The notes under the pieces are model-generated. The model searched no databases and was not told the DNA's origin. It saw only the letters and a list, made by a program, of their open reading frames with translations. The translations under genes and the position numbers were made by a program. 64,000 bases of DNA from Pullulanibacillus sp. KACC 23026 (lineage in GTDB: Bacteria; Bacillota; Bacilli; Bacillales; Sporolactobacillaceae): contig NZ_CP119107.1 of assembly GCF_029094525.1 (NCBI RefSeq), positions 4,278,001 through 4,342,000 on the forward strand. Direction: 5' to 3'. Positions 54,906 through 64,000 of this stretch are shown one piece after another. Each line of letters opens with the position of its first letter. The stretch's first letter is position 1.

Positions 54906-55041
54906 GGCTGTTACGGACACTCAGTCCGTTACAGCCCCTTTTTTGCTGTTTTTCCTATTGTAATGAACACCCAGTCCGTTACCGACACATTTCCTGCCCG
55001 TTCACCCCCATTTTCCCCTTCTAATGGACTCATTGTCCGTC
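54906..55041 (+). terminator. modB terminator and dispersed GTAACGGAC repeat
   Basis: A 13-bp stem with one mismatch (GGCTGTTACGGAC / GTCCGTTACAGCC, 54906-54936) around ACTCA leads into CCCCTTTTTTG, a good intrinsic terminator. The sequence then continues as TTTTTCCTATTGTAA... through CCCATTTTCCCC to ATGGACTCA, the same order as at 17044-17185. Confidence 0.8.
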
Positions 55042-55067
55042 CCCCCCAAGAAAGGCACTAACAAGAA

Positions 55068-55114
55068 AAAAACCGGCCAGCAAGCTCCACTCGGAGCCTC
55101 ACTGGCCGGTTTTT
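55068..55114 (-). terminator. gatCAB operon terminator
   Basis: Perfect 13-bp arms (AAAAACCGGCCAG / CTGGCCGGTTTTT) close a 21-base loop 3 bp from the gatB stop; on the minus strand the right arm is followed by T-rich sequence. Confidence 0.92.
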
Positions 55115-55117
55115 GTA

Positions 55118-56545
55118 TTATAGCTTTTCGACTGCTTCTAAAATAATTTTATTGACCATTGGCGGGTTGGCCTGGCCTTTACTTGCCTTCATCACTTGGC
55201 CGACTAAGAAGCCAAGGGCGCGGTCCTTACCATTTTTGTAATCAATAAGAGATTGCTTGTTTGCTTCGAGAATTGGCGTAATAAGATCTCGTAAAGCACC
55301 TTCGTCAGAGATTTGAACAAGGCCTTTTTCTTTGACGATTGTCTCAGGATCGCCGCCTTTAGAAACAAGTTCATTGAAGACCTTCTTCGCAATCTTGGAT
55401 GAAATAGTCCCTTTTTCAATCAACTGAATCATTTTCGCAAGAGCTTCAGGAGTCAATGGCACCTCAGACAACTCTAGATTCTTAGAGTTCAGATAGGCCA
55501 TCACTTCACCCATCAACCAGTTGGCCGCTTGTTTTGCCTCTCCTCCAGCTGCAAGAGTGGCTTCGAAAAAGTCAGCGGTAAGAATCGACTGAGTAAGCAC
55601 ACGGGCATCATAGTCTGACAAGCCAAACTCTTGAACATAACGGGCTCGACGTGCATCCGGAAGCTCAGGAATCTCACCGCGAACCTTTTCCTTCCAAGCG
55701 TCATCGATGTAAAGGTCCACTAAGTCAGGTTCTGGGAAATAGCGATAATCATCTGAACCTTCTTTTACACGCATTAAAATGGTGGTTTTAGAGGCTTCGT
55801 CAAATCGGCGTGTTTCTTGCTCAATGACGCCACCTGATAACAAGACCTTTTCTTGGCGAACTTGCTCAAACTCTAAGCCTTTTTGTACAAAACTGAATGA
55901 GTTTAAGTTCTTGAGCTCTGCCTTTGTACCAAACTTGTCCTGGCCATAAGGACGAAGGGAAATATTCGCATCACAGCGGAGTGAGCCCTCCTCCATCTTA
56001 CAATCGGAAACACCCGTATATTGCATGATCGCTTTCAGCTTCTCAAGGTAGGCATAAGCCTCCTCAGGTGTCCGCATATCAGGTTCTGAAACAATCTCAA
56101 TAAGCGGCGTTCCAACACGGTTAAAGTCAACAAGTGAGCCGCCTTCAACGTGTGTCAGCTTACCGGCATCCTCTTCAAGATGAAGACGCGTTATGCCAAT
56201 GCGCTTTGTTTTACCATTTACTTCAATATCAATATAGCCGTGTTCCCCAATTGGTTTATCAAATTGAGAGATTTGATAAGCCTTTGGATTGTCCGGGTAA
56301 AAATAGTTTTTACGGTCAAATTTTGTATCTGTCGCTACTTGACAGTTCAATGCCATCGCAGCACGCATAGCGAATTCCACAGCTTGTTTATTTAAAACAG
56401 GAAGCACACCAGGATGCCCCAAGCAAATAGGACAAGTATGGGTATTAGGCGGTGCCCCAAATTCAGTAGAACAGCCGCAGAAAATTTTCGAATTTGTCTT
56501 TAACTCCACGTGCACTTCAAGTCCAATTATCGTTTCAAAATTCAT
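55118..56545 (-). CDS. gatB: Aspartyl/glutamyl-tRNA amidotransferase subunit B
   Basis: This 475-residue subunit has the N-terminal [12 protein letters not shown] and metal-binding CPICLGHPG segments of the kinase domain that activates Glu/Asp on mischarged tRNA, and the C-terminal helical tail (YqeY-like, ending [15 protein letters not shown]) that holds the tRNA. With GatA and GatC it converts Glu-tRNA(Gln) to Gln-tRNA(Gln), essential in Bacillales. Its start overlaps the gatA stop by one base. Confidence 0.97.
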   Translation of the reverse strand: MNFETIIGLEVHVELKTNSKIFCGCSTEFGAPPNTHTCPICLGHPGVLPVLNKQAVEFAMRAAMALNCQVATDTKFDRKNYFYPDNPKAYQISQFDKPIGEHGYIDIEVNGKTKRIGITRLHLEEDAGKLTHVEGGSLVDFNRVGTPLIEIVSEPDMRTPEEAYAYLEKLKAIMQYTGVSDCKMEEGSLRCDANISLRPYGQDKFGTKAELKNLNSFSFVQKGLEFEQVRQEKVLLSGGVIEQETRRFDEASKTTILMRVKEGSDDYRYFPEPDLVDLYIDDAWKEKVRGEIPELPDARRARYVQEFGLSDYDARVLTQSILTADFFEATLAAGGEAKQAANWLMGEVMAYLNSKNLELSEVPLTPEALAKMIQLIEKGTISSKIAKKVFNELVSKGGDPETIVKEKGLVQISDEGALRDLITPILEANKQSLIDYKNGKDRALGFLVGQVMKASKGQANPPMVNKIILEAVEKL

Positions 56546-58002
56546 TAGCCCTTCACCCCTTCAAGTTCCGGTACGAGCTTCCATCCGGCGGCTTGTTCGT
56601 AGGCATGTGCCACACGATAAATGGTTGCTTCATCAAAGGCTTTCCCAATGATTTGAAGGCCGGCAGGAAGTCCGTTCACAAGGCCGCACGGTACACTGAT
56701 TGCCGGAACACCAGAGAGATTCATTGGAATCGTCAAGATATCATTGGCATACATTGTAAGCGGATCACTGATATTCTCACCAATTTTAAAGGCAGGAGTT
56801 GGTGTTGTTGGTCCAATAATAACATCATAGTTATCAAACACTTTTTCAAAATCTTGCTTGATCAAGGTCCGAACACGCTGTGCTTTTTTATAGTAAGCAT
56901 CATAATAGCCGGAGCTTAACGCATAGGTACCAAGCATGATCCGTCGCTTCACTTCAGTTCCGAAGCCCTTGCTTCGCGTTTCTTTGTACATGTCAAGCAG
57001 GTTCTCCGCTTCAGCACGAACGCCGTAGCGCACACCGTCAAAACGAGCTAAGTTGGCTGACGCTTCAGATGAGGCTAATAGATAGTAAGTTGCAACGGCA
57101 TATTTCGAATGTGGAAGAGACACTTCCTCCCAAGTTGCACCTAATTTTTCAAGCTCGGATAAGGCTTTAAGGACGGATTCACGGATGCCGGGATCGATCC
57201 CCTCACCAATGTATTCTTTTGGAACCGCGATTCTTAAGCCTTTTACGTCACCCGTTAGTCCTTTTGTAAAATCAGGAACGTCCACATTGGCAGAGGTTGA
57301 GTCATAAGGGTCAACACCAGCAATAATGTTCAACAAGTGAGCGTTGTCCTCTACATTTCGAGTAAGAGGGCCAATCACATCAAGCGATGAAGCAAATGCG
57401 ACAAGACCAAAACGAGACACTCGACCATAGGTTGGCTTTATACCGACAACACCGCAGAAGGCTGCTGGCTGACGAATTGAACCACCCGTATCTGATCCTA
57501 GAGTAAAGGGAACCATTCCGGCTGCAACAGCCGCTGCTGAACCGCCGCTTGATCCTCCTGGTACACGTTCAAGATCCCATGGATTGCGTGTCGTATAAAA
57601 ACTTGAGTTTTCATTGGATGATCCCATTGCAAACTCGTCCATGTTCAGTTTCCCAATAACTACCCCATCTTCACCCAAAATGCGATCCACAACCGTTGCA
57701 TCATGAAGGGGCTCAAAATTAGCCAAAAGCTGACTGGCACAGGTTGTCCGAAGTCCTTTTGTCACAATATTATCCTTAATCCCAATCGGAAGACCGAATA
57801 AGGCTTTGTTTGTTTCGCCCTTAGCGTCAAGCTCTGTAGCCCGCAAACGCGCGGCTTCTTCATTTAACGTTAAAAAGGCTTTGACTTTATCCTCAACAGC
57901 GGCAATGCGCTTGTAGCTTTCATCAACGACTTCGCTTGAGGAAAGGTCTTTATTATGTAATCGATCAAGCAGTTGTTTTGCGCCTTCATCAAATAACGAC
58001 AT
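56545..58002 (-). CDS. gatA: Aspartyl/glutamyl-tRNA amidotransferase subunit A
   Basis: This 485-residue amidase-signature protein liberates ammonia from glutamine for GatB. The Ser-cisSer-Lys triad lies in [10 protein letters not shown] (Lys near 79), [14 protein letters not shown] and [12 protein letters not shown]. It is followed by gatB with a one-base overlap and preceded by gatC after 17 bp, the standard gatCAB order. Confidence 0.97.
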   Translation of the reverse strand: MSLFDEGAKQLLDRLHNKDLSSSEVVDESYKRIAAVEDKVKAFLTLNEEAARLRATELDAKGETNKALFGLPIGIKDNIVTKGLRTTCASQLLANFEPLHDATVVDRILGEDGVVIGKLNMDEFAMGSSNENSSFYTTRNPWDLERVPGGSSGGSAAAVAAGMVPFTLGSDTGGSIRQPAAFCGVVGIKPTYGRVSRFGLVAFASSLDVIGPLTRNVEDNAHLLNIIAGVDPYDSTSANVDVPDFTKGLTGDVKGLRIAVPKEYIGEGIDPGIRESVLKALSELEKLGATWEEVSLPHSKYAVATYYLLASSEASANLARFDGVRYGVRAEAENLLDMYKETRSKGFGTEVKRRIMLGTYALSSGYYDAYYKKAQRVRTLIKQDFEKVFDNYDVIIGPTTPTPAFKIGENISDPLTMYANDILTIPMNLSGVPAISVPCGLVNGLPAGLQIIGKAFDEATIYRVAHAYEQAAGWKLVPELEGVKG

Positions 58003-58019
58003 GCCTGTCCCTCCTTTAT

Positions 58020-58313
58020 TTAATCTTCAAAGACTTTCGGTACTTTAACTTGTCCATTTTCTTGTTGAGGAGCATTTTTCAAAGCTTCCTCACGCGTCAG
58101 CCAATCGCGGGCGTGATCCTCACGAAGCACATTTTTCATATCCAAGACATGTGTCGTCTCTTGAACATGATCCGTATCTAATTCATTTAACTGCTCTGCA
58201 AATTGAATGATATTCCCAAGATCCTTCGTAAATTGCTCTGCCTCTTCATCACTAAATGTAAGACGGGCCAAGTGAGCAACATGCAAGACATCCTCTTTCG
58301 AAATCCCTGCCAA
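58020..58313 (-). CDS. gatC: Aspartyl/glutamyl-tRNA amidotransferase subunit C
   Basis: This 97-residue helical belt protein wraps GatA and GatB together. The family pattern is clear: [21 protein letters not shown] at the N-terminus and the C-terminal [20 protein letters not shown]. The TTG at 58313 has GGAGG six bases upstream; a GTG at 58322 lies inside that ribosome site and is unlikely. It is the first gene of the operon. Confidence 0.94.
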   Translation of the reverse strand: MAGISKEDVLHVAHLARLTFSDEEAEQFTKDLGNIIQFAEQLNELDTDHVQETTHVLDMKNVLREDHARDWLTREEALKNAPQQENGQVKVPKVFED

Positions 58314-58552
58314 AACCTTCACCTCCGGATTAAATACAATAACTTGATGATACCAAAAACCTTATAGATTCGGCAACAAACAGCCTTTAAATAAAAGTCT
58401 TAAGCATTTACAATAAAACAGACAGAATACAGTTTAGTCGATAAACCAATGTTTCAAACCCTTTGCTGAATCGCTTTCTAATCCGTTGCCTTTTCCACAA
58501 AAACGAACCTTGTGAAACATCAAGGTCCGTCCGTTTAAAATCAATTTGGTTG

Positions 58553-59077
58553 TTAGCCACGTTTTTCTTTCATTAATTGCTTGAATACATCCTTCATAAA
58601 ACTGTCTAATGGATGAGAGGGGCCGTTAAATCCTCTTAGCAAATGGTCAAAGGGGCCTGGTGTCGTTTGAGCGGCACTCTCCAAACGTTTAAGGGTCAAA
58701 TCAATCGCCCCTCTTTTGCGCGCTGCTTTCTTTGGCTCTACCAAATGGCGAAGTGCTTTTTCAGTCTGAAAGGCCCAATGAAGGACAACACAAACACTAT
58801 GTTCACAAACGTCTGTATCCTCCGAACAAGTGCAGTGGCAAAAGAGCTTCTTCGGATCCGGTAACCCTAATTCAGTCAAATCATCTTTCTCATAGTAGAT
58901 CGATACTTTACTAACCTGAGTATCGTTTACCATTGCTTCTACCTCGGAACCGCCTTCTTGAAAGCCAAATAATCGATGGTTCTGAAAAAGCTGCTGTCCT
59001 TTAGCGAGGTCGATCGAATCCACTCGGTCAAAAAAGGAAGATAACCATTTTTCTAGCCCCGTGCCCTTTCCGCTCAT
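58553..59077 (-). CDS. SWIM zinc-finger protein
   Basis: This 174-residue protein contains a SWIM zinc finger (CHCTC...CEH around residues 94-109: FCHCTCSEDTDVCEHSV), thought to bind DNA or proteins. The N-terminal half resembles the lead domain of SWIM proteins that precede SNF2 helicases. It lies 31 bp downstream of the SNF2 gene on the same strand, so the two are an operon and probably a complex. AGGAGGG precedes the ATG. Confidence 0.85.
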   Translation of the reverse strand: MSGKGTGLEKWLSSFFDRVDSIDLAKGQQLFQNHRLFGFQEGGSEVEAMVNDTQVSKVSIYYEKDDLTELGLPDPKKLFCHCTCSEDTDVCEHSVCVVLHWAFQTEKALRHLVEPKKAARKRGAIDLTLKRLESAAQTTPGPFDHLLRGFNGPSHPLDSFMKDVFKQLMKEKRG

Positions 59078-59108
59078 CTATGTCCCTCCTCTCATGATGC
59101 CAATTCAG

Positions 59109-62100
59109 CTAGCCGCGCAGCACTTTATTTCGAAGGCGAACTAGCTCGTAAACTTCTTCATCGTTTAATTCCGTCACCCAGCTATCGCCACGGCCGAGAA
59201 TCTGGTCGCTGAGGGATTTTTTCTTCTCTAGAAGATCATCAATTTGCATTTCAAGCGTACCTTCGCAAATTAATTTGTACACATGGACATTTTCAGTTTG
59301 CCCGATACGGTAAGAACGGTCGGTGGCCTGATTCTCAACCGCTGGGTTCCACCAACGATCATAATGAACAACGTGGTTCGCTGCCGTTAAATTGAGCCCA
59401 AATCCCCCGGCTTTCAGGGACAAAATAAAGATCGCCGGACCATTTTTCGTTGATTGAAAGCGATGGATCATAGCCTCGCGCCGCTTGACGTCAACGCCTC
59501 CATACAAGAATGAGATGGGGACTTCAGGGAAATGCTGACTCAATTCCGCCTCAAGCAAATGCCCCATTTTAACGTATTGAGTAAAAATTAAGATGCTTTC
59601 TTGGCGCTTTAATATATCAGGAAGCAATTGAAATAAAGCATCCAGCTTCCCTGAGTGTCCTCTCTGTTCAATTTCCTTCGTGATAAGGTCAGGATGATTA
59701 CAGACCTGCTTCAAACGAGTCAAAGTTGATAAAATCAAGCCACGGCGCTCCATTCCATGAACCGTTTTAACCCGTTCCATTAAGCGATCAACGACGGATT
59801 GATAAAGCGAGGCTTGAGCTTCTGTAAGATGACAATAAATATTTTCTTCTCTTTTACCCGGAAGGTCCTGAATGACGGTTTTATCCGTTTTTTCTCTTCT
59901 TAATAAAAATGGGTGAATCAAACGCTTAAGAAGAGTGGAGCGATCGTTATCTTTTCTTTTTTCTATTGGATTAATAAAGCCTCTGCGAAAACCCGCCAAA
60001 GAACCTAAATAGCCTGGATTTATGAAATCCATAATCGACCAAAGCTCTTCCAAGCGATTCTCGATCGGTGTCCCTGTTAAAGCAAGCTTATGATGAGCCC
60101 TATATTGTTTCAGGACACGGCTTTTCTGAGAAGCTGGGTTTTTGATCGCCTGAGCCTCGTCTAAAATAATTGCCGACCATTCACGGGCCCCTAATGAGTC
60201 GACATCTTTTACAGATAATGTATAACTTGTAATCACCACATCAATTTGGTCAAGCTCTGTGATAAGATCTGCCTCATTATGCCGGTTCCCGCCGTGGTGA
60301 AGCAATGTCTGAAGCTGCGGTGCAAATTGCTTGAGCTCTCTTCGCCAATTCCCCATCACTGAAGTCGGACACACAATCAAAGCTGGCAAAGACACTTTTT
60401 CTTCCTTTAACTTTGATAAATAAGCAATGGTTTGAATGGTCTTTCCAAGTCCCATATCGTCAGCCAAGCATCCCCCGACTCCTTTGGTTCTTAGATTCCA
60501 TAGCCATGCATAGCCCTTTTTCTGATAAGGACGAAGCTCCCCTTGCAAACCTTTCGGAAGCGCAGGCACCACCTCGTTCGTAGAGAGGAGACGTTCTAGA
60601 TATTGTTGAAGCAAGTGATCGACATTGAAATGAACTGTGCGATCCTTGTCTTGTTCCTCAGCCAGTGAAAAGCGCAGAAGGTCTGAAACTTTTCCTCTAT
60701 CCTTTATATCGACACCGTTATTAGTAAGTTGCTGGTAGACCGATGACAATTTCGCAAGGGGAATATTCACCCACTGGCCGCGATAATTAATAATCTGTCT
60801 ATGCTCTTTAACCAGTTGTTGAAATACTTCTTTTGGCAGTTGCAAATCCCCTATTGATAATTCCCATTTGAAATTCACAATAGCGTCTAATGAAAAAAAG
60901 GAAGAGGCAGAGTGGACTTCCGCATTTAGAGACACATCACTTTCAGAGTAATCCTGCCACTGAAACCAATCCGGAAAACGCAATCGGACCCCATGCTTTC
61001 TCAATAGATCCGTTTTGGCAAGCATTTGGTCGATCCAGCTTGACGGCAGAGTCCATTCTGATTCGGTCCATTCACCCGGTAAAGCTAAATCCTCAAAGAG
61101 TAATTTTCGGAAAGCTTCCACCCACTTGACGGAGTTGGAATGATTGGTACTTACCTCTTCTAGGGTAAAAATTTCTGATGGCAGAAATTGAAAAGCCGTT
61201 TCCTCATCCGAGAAGGGTCTCTCCTCCTCTTCAAAAAAGGAAGAGTCATTAAAACGGTTTAAATAAACCAATTGCTTTCCTTCAACGCCAATAGACACTT
61301 CCCATTCCGATTCATACCCAAATGGATCATCAGGTTGAAGGGGATTAAGATCTAACTCTACAGCTTCAGGTTTAATATAAGGAGGCAAATACATCTCTTG
61401 AGAAGCCTCATAAAGCTTAACCGCATCAGACCCGGATGCTGATTTGGCATCAATCGAAAGGTATTGTTGTAAAGAGCGATAAACCTCTTTCTTGTGAGGC
61501 GATAAAATGCGATCAAATGGCAGCGCCGTATCCGTTAACAGTCCATCGACCCAATGCTGTCCAATCGGGAAGGCATTCGTGACTCGTTTTAACGTAGAAG
61601 GCTCGATTAACCCATTCATCTTATTCCTTAATATTTGGTCATTCCATTCATCCAACAATAGGTCTAACCATTGACGGACATGAAAATGTGCCAAACGCTT
61701 AGGCGAGAGAGCGGCTCTCGGAATCGTATGCAGCCACTGTTTCACAACGCCTGACACTTCAAGCGGTTTTCTATTTAAAAACCAGCGGGCCTGCGGATAA
61801 AGAACGCCTTTAATTTCAGGAAGTGCAAGACCTGGGTAAAAGTGGTAATGCTGATGAAGCAAGTCTAGCCCTTTCGCCACTCTTCCAAAATAGCGAAAGG
61901 TTTCGCCATATCTAAATTGAGGATCGGGCGGATCCACAAAACTGTCTGTTACGAAAAACTCAAAAAAACTAATTATAGGAAACAATAAGCCTTGAGTTTC
62001 AAGCTCATCATCATCGCTTTCAAAAGTCAGTCTTTGACTGCGATACCCATACTTCTGATAAATATATCGCCATTCAGGCCGTGATAAGAGCTCTGTATGA

Positions 62101-62210
62101 AGCTGTTCATTCAACCGCTTGTACGGAAGCCCATCCTCATCTGAAAGCCATACAAAAAACGCATAGGTCCACTCTGGATCTGGTAAAAACGTCACATTCA
62201 AATAGCGCAA
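59109..62210 (-). CDS. SNF2/Rad54 family helicase
   Basis: This 1033-residue ATPase has a roughly 450-residue N-terminal region of the bacterial SNF2 type and a C-terminal two-lobed motor: motif I DDMGLGKTIQTIAYL, DEAQ box LDEAQAIKNP, motif III LTGTPIENRLEELWS, and motif VI ATDRSYRIGQTENVHVYKL. It would translocate on double-stranded DNA and may remodel protein-DNA complexes such as stalled RNA polymerase; the bacterial role is unsettled. It starts at TTG behind an AAGGTG site. The partner SWIM gene follows. Confidence 0.92.
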   Translation of the reverse strand: MRYLNVTFLPDPEWTYAFFVWLSDEDGLPYKRLNEQLHTELLSRPEWRYIYQKYGYRSQRLTFESDDDELETQGLLFPIISFFEFFVTDSFVDPPDPQFRYGETFRYFGRVAKGLDLLHQHYHFYPGLALPEIKGVLYPQARWFLNRKPLEVSGVVKQWLHTIPRAALSPKRLAHFHVRQWLDLLLDEWNDQILRNKMNGLIEPSTLKRVTNAFPIGQHWVDGLLTDTALPFDRILSPHKKEVYRSLQQYLSIDAKSASGSDAVKLYEASQEMYLPPYIKPEAVELDLNPLQPDDPFGYESEWEVSIGVEGKQLVYLNRFNDSSFFEEEERPFSDEETAFQFLPSEIFTLEEVSTNHSNSVKWVEAFRKLLFEDLALPGEWTESEWTLPSSWIDQMLAKTDLLRKHGVRLRFPDWFQWQDYSESDVSLNAEVHSASSFFSLDAIVNFKWELSIGDLQLPKEVFQQLVKEHRQIINYRGQWVNIPLAKLSSVYQQLTNNGVDIKDRGKVSDLLRFSLAEEQDKDRTVHFNVDHLLQQYLERLLSTNEVVPALPKGLQGELRPYQKKGYAWLWNLRTKGVGGCLADDMGLGKTIQTIAYLSKLKEEKVSLPALIVCPTSVMGNWRRELKQFAPQLQTLLHHGGNRHNEADLITELDQIDVVITSYTLSVKDVDSLGAREWSAIILDEAQAIKNPASQKSRVLKQYRAHHKLALTGTPIENRLEELWSIMDFINPGYLGSLAGFRRGFINPIEKRKDNDRSTLLKRLIHPFLLRREKTDKTVIQDLPGKREENIYCHLTEAQASLYQSVVDRLMERVKTVHGMERRGLILSTLTRLKQVCNHPDLITKEIEQRGHSGKLDALFQLLPDILKRQESILIFTQYVKMGHLLEAELSQHFPEVPISFLYGGVDVKRREAMIHRFQSTKNGPAIFILSLKAGGFGLNLTAANHVVHYDRWWNPAVENQATDRSYRIGQTENVHVYKLICEGTLEMQIDDLLEKKKSLSDQILGRGDSWVTELNDEEVYELVRLRNKVLRG

Positions 62211-62328
62211 ACCGTCTTACACCTTCTCGCTGTTTAAGACTTCTAAATTCTAATATAACACGGAACGATTGCTTTAGGATAGGTCCGAAGCACTTCCCCA
62301 ATTAAGATAAGCCACGGTAAAAATTTTA

Positions 62329-62545
62329 GCGTAACGACAATTCCTTATTCGCTCATTTGGAGGCTGATTTCAAGATTGGCGGTAACCACGATTCGCTATT
62401 TACTCGGATCAGGCGCCTTTCGCTCTGTTTTTTTGAGTAATAACGTATTCTCGTTACGCCTAATTACTCAAAAGGCCCATTGGAAGACAGATAGCGAATC
62501 CTTGTTACGCCTAACTTTTAGTGTAACGTCGTCCCGCTATCCGCT
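62329..62545. repeat. AGCGAAT/GTTACGC hairpin repeat cluster, copy 2
   Basis: A hairpin with arms ATAGCGAATC-CTTGTTACGC (62491-62510) and GTGTAACGTC-GTCCCGCTAT (62521-62540) matches the repeat at 23288-23340. Another perfect 11-bp dyad, TTTTGAGTAAT (62431-62441) / ATTACTCAAAA (62463-62473), encloses a TCTCGTTACGCC segment. Fragments GCGTAACGAC and CGATTCGCTATTTACTC occur between 62329 and 62402. The 62211-62720 region has no gene. Confidence 0.7.
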
Positions 62546-62720
62546 CGGAACAGTGCTTCTTTTGCACTTTGGACCTATCTCCCACCACACCTCTGTTCGC
62601 ACAGAGTGAGTGGCAAGGCTTCTTATTTCGGATAGCCCAAGCCTTCACGTTTTAGACAGTTTTTATTCAATTTATGGGTTCAAGCCTTGTGTGGCTTTAA
62701 TTTTTACCCATCACATAATA

Positions 62721-62761
62721 AAAAAGGAGCTCCCCTTAAAGCAAGAGGGGAACTCCTTTTT
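62721..62761 (-). terminator. camS terminator
   Basis: Arms AAAAAGGAG-TCCCCT and AGGGGA-CTCCTTTTT form a long stem with one internal mismatch, 2 bp beyond the camS stop; on the minus strand the stem leads into TTTTTATTATG. Confidence 0.88.
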
Positions 62762-62762
62762 G

Positions 62763-64000
62763 TTATTTACTATACATGGAATAAACCTGAACAAATGGCT
62801 GATCCATTCCTGGGCGCTGTACGATCACCGCTTCAGGCTGACTCACTGAATTGATATCGACTTCCACAGGGATGTCTTGTGAGAAAGGAAACTTGTCTTT
62901 AATCAGCATAGCAACATAGTTCGCAAAAGAGACCGTTTCGGTTTTATCATAAAACCGCTCGTTAATCGTGACGGTCAATTGCGAAAGATTCCCATTCTTA
63001 TAAAATCCTTTTCCGATTACACCTATCGAATTCGGGAAGTAGCTTTGGACATCATCTGAGAACTTATTGAACTTGTCACTATCTCCGCGATTCGCATTTG
63101 TGGCAGCCGATGACGGGAATAAGAGAACCTGTTCTTTGACATTCGTCCATTTGGAAATGGATGAACTACCTGCTGGGACAGTTGTCTTAGCAAAATAATG
63201 TCCCGGGACAAATGAGTTAGGCTCTGATTCTAAATACAACCCAATAAAGATGGGAACCTGACCCAGTCCTTTAATTCCACGGACTTTTTGCAAAATCTTT
63301 GTAGCATCCGCTTTGGCTTCAGCCATTGATTTTTTCGTATCTAAAGTGACGTCAACAGGGTAAGTCTTCCCATTGGATTTGTTATACAAATTTTCACTAT
63401 AGACCGAATTGACCGAAATTCCAAGAGAAATTCCCGACAATTGATAACTATTCCCATTCTTGGTCAAGTAATCTTGTTCTAAAATATAGCTCAAGTATTT
63501 CGGTGAATTAGCCGCCTTCTCACCTAGATCCTTTCCTTTGCCAAGGGGCGGGTTAAGCCCGTCTGGATGCGTACCATCTTTGCGGGATAATAAAGAGTCT
63601 ATAAATGACGTTGACAGATAGCGCCCCTCCTGAAAATAATAGCGGGACGGATCAAATGGTGACTTAGATAAATCTTGAAGCTGCGTCTCGATTTCATCCA
63701 CATCTACTCGATTAGACACACCGTACAGGATATAGCCTCTCGTATCGCTTGCCGTTTTAGGACGAATTGTTTGGTAATCTTTTTCAGAGGTCTGACTCTG
63801 AGGAATAACCGTTAATTGTTGATTTTCTTTTGGGCTATTTTTAATGACCGTTTGTTTTTTGGAGTTGTCTGCCTTTTTATTAAACCAAGAACAGGCAGTT
63901 GTGCTCATTAGTAATAAAGTACAAAGGCCAAAAAACAGGATCGGTTTTAAAAAAGCGGTTCGTTTATTACTTCTTCTGCCTGACTTCTGGGTTAATTTAT
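62763..64000 (-). CDS. camS: CamS family lipoprotein, 5' end beyond the window
   Basis: The reading frame runs off the right edge. The visible N-terminal part is basic (SGRRSNKRTAFLKP), then a hydrophobic stretch (ILFFGLCTLLLM) and a lipobox TTAC, so this is a lipoprotein; an ATG at 63908 is inside the signal peptide and is not the start. The body contains GYILYGVSNRVDVDEIE, LIKDKFPFSQDIPVEV and RPGMDQPFVQVYS at the C-terminus, as in the CamS family. In staphylococci the CamS signal peptide is processed to a sex pheromone. In Bacillales camS typically stands beside gatCAB, as here. Confidence 0.93.
   Translation of the reverse strand, partial: KLTQKSGRRSNKRTAFLKPILFFGLCTLLLMSTTACSWFNKKADNSKKQTVIKNSPKENQQLTVIPQSQTSEKDYQTIRPKTASDTRGYILYGVSNRVDVDEIETQLQDLSKSPFDPSRYYFQEGRYLSTSFIDSLLSRKDGTHPDGLNPPLGKGKDLGEKAANSPKYLSYILEQDYLTKNGNSYQLSGISLGISVNSVYSENLYNKSNGKTYPVDVTLDTKKSMAEAKADATKILQKVRGIKGLGQVPIFIGLYLESEPNSFVPGHYFAKTTVPAGSSSISKWTNVKEQVLLFPSSAATNANRGDSDKFNKFSDDVQSYFPNSIGVIGKGFYKNGNLSQLTVTINERFYDKTETVSFANYVAMLIKDKFPFSQDIPVEVDINSVSQPEAVIVQRPGMDQPFVQVYSMYSK

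Noticed and set aside
62763-63908. ATG at 63908 as the camS start
   Set aside because: The frame continues open to the window end and encodes a basic plus hydrophobic lipoprotein signal peptide upstream of the lipobox Cys.

Overview
The window looks like chromosome of a low-to-moderate GC, endospore-forming member of the Bacillales. The evidence is a complete gerP spore-coat permeability set behind a SigK-like promoter, a Gram-positive gatCAB operon, camS, dgkB, a TrmA-family rRNA methyltransferase, and strong AGGAGG-type ribosome binding sites. Genus and species cannot be fixed from sequence reading alone; a lineage near Bacillaceae or Sporolactobacillaceae is a guess. No rRNA, tRNA, complete insertion sequence or CRISPR array was seen.

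Layout. 1-5.1 kb: a type I-C CRISPR-Cas operon cut by the left edge (cas3-cas5c-cas8c-start of cas7, minus strand). 5.3-12 kb: a MATE transporter, the six-gene gerP operon in an unusual order, a type-B carboxylesterase and a threonine-aldolase-like enzyme. 12-17 kb: an NAD de novo synthesis locus, with a NifS-like cysteine desulfurase divergent from nadB-nadC-nadA and a NiaR-like operator between them. 17.6-23.2 kb: small housekeeping and accessory enzymes and an MFS transporter. 24.6-32.4 kb: a membrane diguanylate cyclase, an acyl-CoA ligase/ketosynthase/thioesterase cluster with a divergent reductase, then a nitroreductase and a MarR regulator. 32.6-44.7 kb: an accessory zone with a MerR-TipAS regulator, a GntR-regulated ABC transporter, a two-component system with an ABC transporter whose ATPase is frameshifted, gene remnants and a TauE-type exporter. 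45.3-54.9 kb: rRNA methyltransferase, dgkB, an mtnE-like aminotransferase divergent from a nitrilase-family amidase, a GNAT enzyme, and modA-modB divergent from a HTH plus binding-protein regulator. 55.1-64 kb: gatCAB, a split SWIM/SNF2 pair and camS, cut by the right edge.

The most striking signal is not a gene. Three intergenic arrays (23.4-24.5, 36.7-38.5 and 47.9-49.4 kb) share one architecture: 21-bp modules beginning ACCTTCT, four of them plus one 41-bp GC-rich module making a 125-bp higher-order unit. Units of 104 or 146 bp occur and differ by exactly one 21-bp module. The arrays differ in sequence but keep the same design, and the middle one abuts a 5'-truncated gene.

Several other short repeat families are scattered between genes. 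They include terminator-like GTAACGGAC hairpins after three transcription units, a GAGGCTGGGA element with terminal inverted repeats (one copy carrying a second element inserted with a 5-bp duplication), long dyads built on AGCGAAT/GTTACGC, and two REP-like palindromes, one of which contains the stop codon of the rRNA methyltransferase gene. The 32-49 kb zone, with its gene debris and repeats, appears to be the most rearranged part of the window.
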